Shown here in pieces: positions 60,401-64,000 of a DNA stretch of 64,000 nt. Numbering within the stretch: the first letter of the stretch is position 1; each line of letters starts with the position of its first letter. A program made the position numbers and the translations under genes. The notes beneath the pieces were generated by a model. The model had not been told where the DNA came from. It did not search any database and was given only the letters and a program-made list of their open reading frames with translations. Source of the stretch: Paguma larvata (Eukaryota; Chordata; Mammalia; Carnivora; Viverridae); contig CM057825.1 in the NCBI GenBank assembly GCA_030068075.1, positions 126,626,739 through 126,690,738 of the forward strand, given 5' to 3'.

Positions 60401-63381
60401 TATTTAATATAATATTAAATAAGTTGATTAAAATAAGAATAAATAAAGAATAAGAATATTCTTTTTTTTAATTTAAAATAGTTTATTTTCAAATTGGTTT
60501 ACATAAAACACCCAGTGTTCATCCCAACATGTGCCCTTTTTTAATGCCCATCACCCCCTCTCCCCCCCCATCTCCCTCACCCTCAGTTTGTTCTTAGTCT
60601 TTGAGAGTCTCTTATGTTTTATCTCCCTCCCTCTCTGTGTCTTTTTTTTCTTTCCCCTCTTCCCCTCCCCCTGGTTTTTGCTTAGTCTCACCAAGTCCAC
60701 CCAAGAATATTCTTATTTTACAAAGATAGTGTGTATTTTAAGTGCTCTAAAAACTTTATGCTATTCTTAGTTACAAACACTACACCTATTAAGAACAGTT
60801 GGAATCCAGGGAGGAAGTACACACAGTAGAGATGCTCACTTAAAGATCAAAAAGTTTTCATGATCCAGATATCCTAGAAATACATCTTGAAAGCATGCTC
60901 TCAAATGCGTAAATTTAATACAAACTGTCAATTCATCACTTGGCATAGTCAAACCTCTCTAGAAACACGATGTCTAAAACATGAATATCTCTTTAGATTT
61001 GACCTGCTTATGTCATTATTTTTCTTTAAGGAGCTAGAGGTAAAATGAGCCCAGTGAATCTGGGGCCTGGAAAAATGACTTAGGCATTTAACCAATCCCC
61101 TCAAAAGGACTGATGTCTTTTATAGAAACAGGATTGGGAAAGTTTTAGTAGGTTAGCTCACATCTAGGGTGAGTACTGTGCAGGAATATATGTGCAGGTT
61201 TCAAAATTCCACCATGAGGAAATTTGAACCCCTGAGGGTTCAATTCCCACTTTGGGGTTGGTCTCAAATTTGACAATTTACTTTTTGTTGAATTTGACTG
61301 TGTGTGTCTATTATTGTAACATATATGTATTCTTTCCAATAATTTAAAGTTTCCAACAGACATCAAGTCACTAGTGACAACTAATAAATATTTGCTTTCC
61401 TACACCTAGTAGTGATCATGAGATGGAAACATAATAGAGGATGAGGGGTTGCAGACATTAGCTCTGGTTGTGGCCTCTAACGAACCACTTCTGACAACTG
61501 TCTTTCTCCATCATCCAGACGCTCACCACTTATCCCATCACTACCCTGTGCAGCGCTCCCACGGTGTACCGGATGCTTGTGCAAAAAGACCTTAAAAGGT
61601 ACTTGGGCAGGGGTGCCTGGGTGGCTCAGTCAGTTGAGCATCCAACTTTGGGCCAGGTCATGACCTTGCGGTTTGTGAGTTCGAGCCCCGCATCAGGCTC
61701 TATGCTAATAGCTCAGAGTCTGGAGCCTGCCTCGGGTTCTGCATCTCCCTCTCTCTCTGTTCCTCCCCTGCTCATGCTCTGTCTCTCTCTCTTTCTCAAA
61801 AATAAATGAAGATTTTTTGAAAATTTCTTTTAAAAAGGTACGTGGGCAGAAATCTCCATTTGAATCACAAACAAAAGCTATAATCCAGCGTCACAGATCT
61901 CCCCTTCTCAGCACAGGATAGCTCAAGTTCCTCAGTCTTGCCACTATTGACATTTGGACTGAATAATTCTGTGTTGTCGTGGACTGTCCTGTGCACTGTA
62001 GGATGCTAAGCAACATTCTGCCTGGCCTCCACCTACTAGATGCCAGTAGAACCTCCCTCGTGACCAACAAAACTGTCTCCAGATATTTCCTAATCGCCTC
62101 CCAGTTGCCCCTAAGGACAGCCTCTAGGGGCCACTGAACATTTTTCCAGGGACAACCAGAACCCTGCAGTGTGAGAACCAACCTCCCTCCCCAAAATACA
62201 ACTGCATTCATATTGTTTTGAAGAGAAGCTAATGAAGTCTTACTTGAAGAATATAATCAATTTATCCAAATCATCTGATTTGGACTTGCAATACATATTT
62301 ACTTAACTAATACAAATTGAATACATGAGGAGAAAGAGAAAGGAAGAGATAAATAATTTAATTAGTATAGGCTCACCCATCCTCTGCTCTTCCAAGTGTG
62401 GATGCACAGAAGGGAGAGTCTATGAAACAAAATAAAGCAAATCTGAATGTGAGCAGCTGGCTCACATTTCAAGAGTAGCTTTCCAAGATTATTTTGAATA
62501 GGCACAACTCCTGTCCACTGGAGACCTCAATACACCAGAGCTGGGCTATTCCAGACTTTCTCATTTGAGAAAGTGGGCCTTGGAGTAGTAAGGCCAGTGG
62601 TTAAATACCCAAGCTCCAAAGTCAAACAAGTAAACTATTTACTGATAGTGTGACCTCAGACACTCAAGATGATCTTGCTAACTCTCCCTTAACTCCATCC
62701 ACAAGAGAGAATTAAGGGCTCCCTCATGGGGTTGTGGACAGAATATGGGGAAGTGGCCAACTGGCTGAGATACGTGACAAATGGTAAGTGCAGAATAGTC
62801 AACTCGGCCCTTTTTTTTCCTATATGAGGCCTTGGACAACCTCTTTATATTCTCTCAGCCTCAAGTTCCTGATCTGTAAAATAAGGATATGAGGATTATG
62901 AGAATGCTCCTAAAGCCCTCACAGCATAGTAGGTGCTCAATTAATGTTAGCTGTTTTATCACTTGGCCCACAACAGGTACTTAACATCATTATTAGCATT
63001 TTCTCCTACCTTCTCCCCTCTTTTGATGGCCTGCTAAAATGCAAGCTCTGTCAGGAAATTTTATTTGAATTACTAACATGCCCCACACACTTACAACCAT
63101 GTTTGGCAAGATAGTAGGTGCTCAAAAATATTTGTTGACTGAACCTTCCTAGTACTTGTCTTTCCTAGCTTGATTGCTTGTTGCTAGAACATTCTAATAA
63201 TGTTTTAATGAAATCCACTCAGATTTCTCCCAACAAACCCTGCATCTGTGTCTACAGATATACATTCAAGAAGCTACGGCACTGCTTGACAGGCGGGGAG
63301 CCACTCAACCCAGAGGTGCTGGAACAGTGGAAGGCGCAAACTGGACTGGAACTGTATGAGGGCTATGGACAGACAGAAGTG
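46553..63381 (+). CDS. ACSM4: ACSM4, medium-chain acyl-CoA synthetase, 5' part (7 coding exons, runs off the window)
   Basis: Join of 46553-46753, 48996-49206, 52277-52484, 58299-58442, 59321-59477, 61519-61598 and 63258-63381: 1125 nt, 375 codons, no stop, all junctions in phase and GT-AG. ACSM enzymes activate medium-chain acids with ATP and then CoA (acyl-AMP intermediate) in the mitochondrial matrix; ACSM4 is the family member known from olfactory epithelium (O-MACS). Visible landmarks are an Arg-rich, acid-poor N-terminus fitting a transit peptide, the AMP-binding P-loop motif TSGTTGAPK in exon 4, the aromatic/acidic stretch [10 protein letters not shown] in exon 5, and GYGQTE in exon 7. 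Assignment to ACSM4 rather than ACSM1/2/3/5 rests on remembered ACSM4 features such as [18 protein letters not shown] and [12 protein letters not shown]. The full protein is about 580 aa, so roughly 205 C-terminal residues lie beyond the right edge. The copy looks intact within the window. Confidence 0.93.
48219..48468 (+). mobile_element. Carnivore SINE with GATA-repeat tail
   Basis: Head 'gggtacctgggtgattcagc', older subtype body. The A-rich tail has become a (GATA)n array from about 48411. Confidence 0.9.
48411..48465 (+). repeat. (GATA)n microsatellite, about 12-13 units
   Basis: Near-perfect GATA array at a SINE tail in ACSM4 intron 1; expected to vary in length between individuals. Confidence 0.97.
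48996..49206 (+). CDS. ACSM4: ACSM4 coding exon 2
   Basis: 211 nt between acceptor 'atgatcag|acagga' and donor 'aacag|gtcagt'. It starts at phase 0 with [12 protein letters not shown] and leaves one base of a glycine codon. It contains the VNGKG, VKWSF and [15 protein letters not shown] stretches typical of the N-terminal domain of ACSM enzymes. The length equals that of the relic exon at 10572-10782. Confidence 0.95.
49850..50085 (-). mobile_element. Old hAT-type DNA transposon relic
   Basis: 'ttttgtaaataaagttttaa', 'cacaaagcctaaaatattta ctatctgg' and 'aactttgtcaatccctactc' match a common non-autonomous DNA element, also at 55090-55260. Strand is conventional. Confidence 0.6.
50132..50330 (+). 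mobile_element. Carnivore SINE
   Basis: Head 'ggggcacctgggtggctcag', shortened body, tail with AAATAAATC. Confidence 0.92.
50776..50950 (-). mobile_element. Miniature L1 with 5' inversion
   Basis: Left part (T-run, 'ttataatagtttattttcaa', to about 50818) is the antisense L1 3' end. The right part (50819-50950) is sense ORF2 sequence ('gatgtggagaagtaggcacc' to 'cctatgatccagcaatagc'). The whole is flanked by 'ctgaggattgttttct' (50760-50775) and 'ctgagggttgttttct' (50951-50966), so it is one insertion of about 175 bp. Confidence 0.9.
51935..52110 (+). repeat. Ancient MIR/L2-type repeat
   Basis: 'cctcatttttcagataaaga', 'catgttcaaggtcacaaagc', 'gacagaattagacccaggga'. Ends about 170 bp before ACSM4 exon 3. 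Confidence 0.6.
52277..52484 (+). CDS. ACSM4: ACSM4 coding exon 3
   Basis: 208 nt between acceptor 'ccttcccag|ggctgg' and donor 'tttca|gtgagt'. It completes a Gly codon and reads [19 protein letters not shown] to FQELF, leaving two bases of a Gln codon. This is the PGT..L...DI.YRL region of the adenylate-forming N-terminal domain. The relic exon at 17006-17213 has the same length and phases. Confidence 0.95.
52651..54454 (-). mobile_element. L1 insertion with 5' inversion (twin priming)
   Basis: 52651-54044 is the antisense L1 3' end and ORF2 C-terminal part. From about 54045 to 54454 the orientation flips to sense ORF2 ('agaaagagaaataaagaagc' to 'aaagcggtagtcat'). In the intact L1 at 1-4187 the two inner/outer edges are nearly adjacent ('gtagtcat' and 'gcatggtatt' around 2779-2796). 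Flanked by 'aaaaaattttttaat'-type duplications (about 52635-52650 and 54455-54469). Confidence 0.93.
52800..54044 (-). pseudogene. L1 ORF2 C-terminal part, broken
   Basis: Minus-strand frames 54127-53594, 53498-53199 and 53263-52805 read the ORF2 C-terminal region ([60 protein letters not shown]). Frame changes separate them. The catalytic RT domain is absent; part of the upstream sequence is inverted next to it. Confidence 0.9.
54470..54683 (-). mobile_element. Carnivore SINE, host of the nested L1
   Basis: Reverse orientation, T-run, 'gtgagatcgtgacctgagca', right end 'gagccacccaggtgcccc'. Its own target duplication is split by the L1: 'ctaatagaagattt' at 52618-52631 and 'ctaacagaagattt' at 54684-54697. 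Hence the SINE came first and the L1 entered its tail. Confidence 0.92.
55090..55260 (-). mobile_element. Old hAT-type DNA transposon relic
   Basis: 'aggggttgacaaaatagggc', 'ggcccacaaagtctaagata tttactctatggccc', 'tttgccaaactctgccc'; same family as 49850-50085. Confidence 0.65.
55260..55372 (+). repeat. L2 3' end
   Basis: 'ctgtaagctcccagaaggca ggggcactg' and 'ggtacttaataaatatttgc tgaatgaatgaatg' match the L2 3' terminus. Confidence 0.8.
55372..55505 (+). repeat. MIR fragment
   Basis: 'acctcagttttactcatatg taaaacagggataatta' and 'gaggataaaataagctaata' in MIR order. Confidence 0.7.
55745..55955 (+). repeat. MIR
   Basis: 'aactcgggataagtcaagta', 'cagaatggggatgaggatag', 'gaattaaatgtgatgcagca', 'aaagcctggcacagagtaat' in MIR order. 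Confidence 0.8.
56047..56257 (-). mobile_element. Carnivore SINE
   Basis: Reverse orientation, right end 'gagccacccaggcgcccc'. Duplications 'ctccatcagttaaatatttt' and 'ctccatcagtaaaatatttt'. Confidence 0.96.
56565..57220 (-). repeat. Ancient repeat (unnamed), split by a SINE
   Basis: 'aaaatttagtggcataaagc aacaatc', 'ggtggctgcattccccccag' and 'aaggccagcccagattcaag' belong to a common old mammalian repeat. A SINE at 56643-56850 interrupts it. Confidence 0.55.
56643..56850 (+). mobile_element. Carnivore SINE
   Basis: Head 'gggcacctgggtggctcagt'. Duplications 'agttcatgcaag' and 'cgttcatgcag'. Confidence 0.96.
58299..58442 (+). CDS. ACSM4: ACSM4 coding exon 4 (P-loop exon)
   Basis: 144 nt between acceptor 'ttttacag|atctgcc' and donor 'ggaag|gtaggg'. 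It encodes [14 protein letters not shown] followed by [17 protein letters not shown]. The TSGTTGxPK motif binds the ATP phosphates in all ANL-superfamily adenylating enzymes and is fully conserved here. Confidence 0.96.
58443..59320 (+). other. ACSM4: ACSM4 intron 4
   Basis: 878 bp with no clear repeat. Frames at 58404-58637 and 58929-59162 are non-coding by position. Confidence 0.8.
59321..59477 (+). CDS. ACSM4: ACSM4 coding exon 5
   Basis: 157 nt between acceptor 'atcacttag|gtattgg' and donor 'ttagat|gtaagt'. It encodes [19 protein letters not shown] and then [12 protein letters not shown]. The [11 protein letters not shown] stretch lines the acyl-substrate side of the active site in the family. 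The exon ends at phase 0. Confidence 0.96.
60245..60450. repeat. AT-rich TTAATA-type low-complexity block
   Basis: Some 200 bp of almost only A and T, rich in 'aatattaaat' and its complement, hence many short inverted repeats able to form hairpins. Confidence 0.85.
60464..60702 (-). mobile_element. L1 3' end, minus strand, 5'-truncated
   Basis: 239 bp of antisense L1 3' UTR ('tttattttcaaattggttta', 'cacccagtgttcatcccaac', 'ttttgcttagtctcacc'). Flanked by perfect 12-bp duplications 'aagaatattctt' at 60452-60463 and 60703-60714. Confidence 0.95.
61519..61598 (+). CDS. ACSM4: ACSM4 coding exon 6
   Basis: 80 nt between acceptor 'catcatccag|acgctc' and donor 'aaaag|gtactt'. It encodes [20 protein letters not shown] to KDLK, leaving two bases of an Arg codon. 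The donor has T at +5, weaker than usual. A SINE sits 12 bp downstream, and its target-site duplication makes a second copy of this exon end and donor at 61833-61849. Confidence 0.94.
61611..61832 (+). mobile_element. Carnivore SINE 12 bp downstream of ACSM4 exon 6
   Basis: Head 'gggtgcctgggtggctcagt', tail AAAAATAAATGAAG then A/T-rich. Target duplications 'aaaaggtacttgggcag' (61594-61610) and 'aaaaggtacgtgggcag' (61833-61849) include the last bases of exon 6 and its splice donor. Confidence 0.96.
61838..61843 (+). promoter_or_regulatory. Duplicated candidate 5' splice site
   Basis: Second copy of the exon 6 donor, AAAAG|GTACGT, made by the SINE target duplication. It has G at +5 where the original has T, so on sequence it is the better match to the donor consensus. 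Use would retain 239 nt and place an in-frame TGA at 61807-61809. Whether it is used is unknown. Confidence 0.6.
61915..62190 (-). mobile_element. MER20-type hAT element
   Basis: 'ttgccactattgacatttgg', 'gtcctgtgcactgtaggatg', 'cctactagatgccagtagaa' and 'gtctccagatatttcc' follow the reversed MER20 consensus. The 106-aa minus frame in it is not a gene. Confidence 0.8.
62590..62965 (+). repeat. MIR fragments
   Basis: 62590-62660 ('caaagtcaaacaagtaaact') and 62820-62965 ('ggccttggacaacctcttta', 'tgatctgtaaaataaggata', 'agtaggtgctcaattaatgt') match MIR parts. Confidence 0.65.
63010..63145 (+). repeat. L2 3' end
   Basis: 'tgctaaaatgcaagctctgt' and 'gtaggtgctcaaaaatattt gttgactgaa' match the L2 terminus. 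It ends about 110 bp before exon 7. Confidence 0.7.
63258..63381 (+). CDS. ACSM4: ACSM4 coding exon 7 (last in window)
   Basis: 124 nt beginning after acceptor 'gtgtctacag|atatac'. It encodes [19 protein letters not shown] through [18 protein letters not shown] and GYGQTE are core adenylation motifs. The donor is placed after GAAGTG at 'gtgtgt' because that gives phase 0 and the 124-nt length I recall for this exon in the family; GT dinucleotides at 63379 and 63384 are alternatives. The frame stops at 63454-63456 if read through, so a splice is required. Confidence 0.9.
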
Positions 63382-63734
63382 GTGTGTTTAATGGGCAGTT
63401 TAAGTCTAGCATATTGGGACTTTCAACATGCTTTCAACCCCAGGCTGAGCCCCTGAAGTGCCCCCTCGGTGCCCTAAATTCTTATGGAATTTCCCAGGAT
63501 ACCTTACCTTGAAGTAACTACCAAAACCTCTGAATTGCCCAATTAGGTTTGGCTAGAGGGGAATTAGGATTATTCCTTCCAGTCTACCTGCCTTGTCCCC
63601 ATGCCAGAGAAGTCTTAAAGGTGTTAGGGGTCAGAGAGGGTCACAATGGAGCAGCTCATCTTCTCAGCAACACTGAGGATCCCAGAGAGCCCCAGTGGGG
63701 AATTTATCCCAAGGTGCACTAAGTGGTACCCTTA

Positions 63735-63945
63735 GTCTAAGGGGTAGTTTTCGACGTGTGTTCCTCAAACCAGCAGCATCAGCAGCATGTGGAAATTCGG
63801 TAGCAATTAAAATTCTCAGCCACCCCACGTGGCCAGACCTACTGAATCAGAAACTCTGAGATGGTACCTGGTAATCTGTGCTTGAAAAATGAATGCTCCA
63901 GGTGATTTTGGTACACACTCATGTTTTAGAAGCACTGATCTAAAA
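63735..63945 (+). mobile_element. MER5-type hAT-Charlie element
   Basis: 'gtgttcctcaaaccagcagc', 'actgaatcagaaactctgag' and 'gctccaggtgattttggtac' match the MER5 family. In ACSM4 intron 7; strand arbitrary. Confidence 0.7.
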
Positions 63946-63947
63946 TA

Positions 63948-63990
63948 ATGTGCGTATGTGCGTGTGCGTGCGTGTGTGCGTGTGTGTATA
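63948..63990 (+). repeat. GT/GC-rich microsatellite
   Basis: 'gtgcgtatgtgcgtgtgcgt' type array ending just before the window edge. Confidence 0.92.
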
Positions 63991-64000
63991 ACTGGGAAAA

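Larger units (their letters stand above)
59478..61518 (+). other. ACSM4: ACSM4 intron 5
   Basis: 2.04 kb, with an AT-rich block (60245-60450) and an L1 3' end (60464-60702). No exon recognised. Confidence 0.8.
61599..63257 (+). other. ACSM4: ACSM4 intron 6
   Basis: 1.66 kb containing a SINE right after the donor, a MER20-type element, MIR fragments and an L2 3' end. Confidence 0.8.

Noticed and set aside
61564..61809. 81-codon plus-strand frame with ACSM-like start
   Set aside because: It is exon 6 read through into intron and SINE; only the first part to 61598 is coding in the normal transcript.
61891..62211. 106-codon minus-strand frame
   Set aside because: Covers a MER20-type element; no gene evidence.

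Overview
This is vertebrate nuclear DNA from a carnivore, almost certainly a cat-like one (Feliformia, probably a felid). The evidence is about 18 copies of the tRNA-derived carnivore SINE in its feline form (head 'ggggcgcctgggtggctca', CT-rich 3' region, A-rich tail) and several young L1 copies that share one 3' end. The window is mostly repeats and carries one recognisable protein-coding gene.

The gene is on the + strand from about 46.5 kb to the right edge. It is the 5' two thirds of ACSM4, a medium-chain acyl-CoA synthetase. Seven coding exons can be placed to the base (46503-46753, 48996-49206, 52277-52484, 58299-58442, 59321-59477, 61519-61598, 63258-63381). Together they read 375 codons without a stop and reach the conserved GYGQTE motif; the C-terminal exons lie beyond the window. 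The introns hold L1s, SINEs, MIRs and hAT elements. The most striking intronic event is a SINE in intron 6 whose target-site duplication copied the exon 6 splice donor.

The main unexpected content is upstream, between 8.5 and 17.2 kb on the same strand. Three isolated blocks correspond to ACSM coding exons 1, 2 and 3. The exon 2 and 3 blocks have exactly the lengths of their ACSM4 counterparts (211 and 208 nt) and keep gapless protein similarity, but they carry in-frame stops. They look like the remains of a second, tandem ACSM gene; no later exons of it were found by eye.

Region by region: 1-4.19 kb, a near full-length ORF2 region and 3' end of a broken L1 (+); 4.2-17.7 kb, old repeats, a minus-strand L1 5' region, stacked minus-strand L1 3' pieces with two SINEs at one site, and the ACSM relics; about 17.7-24.5 kb, an old near-complete L1 (+), followed at once by an internally deleted L1 (to about 25.9 kb); 26-46.5 kb, intergenic DNA with SINEs, a solo class II ERV LTR inside an ancient repeat, MIRs and MER5-type elements; 46.5-64 kb, ACSM4. 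Intron 3 of ACSM4 contains two L1 insertions with 5' inversions (twin priming), one of them nested in the tail of an older SINE. Repeat family names are from memory of consensus sequences, and boundaries of old repeats are approximate.
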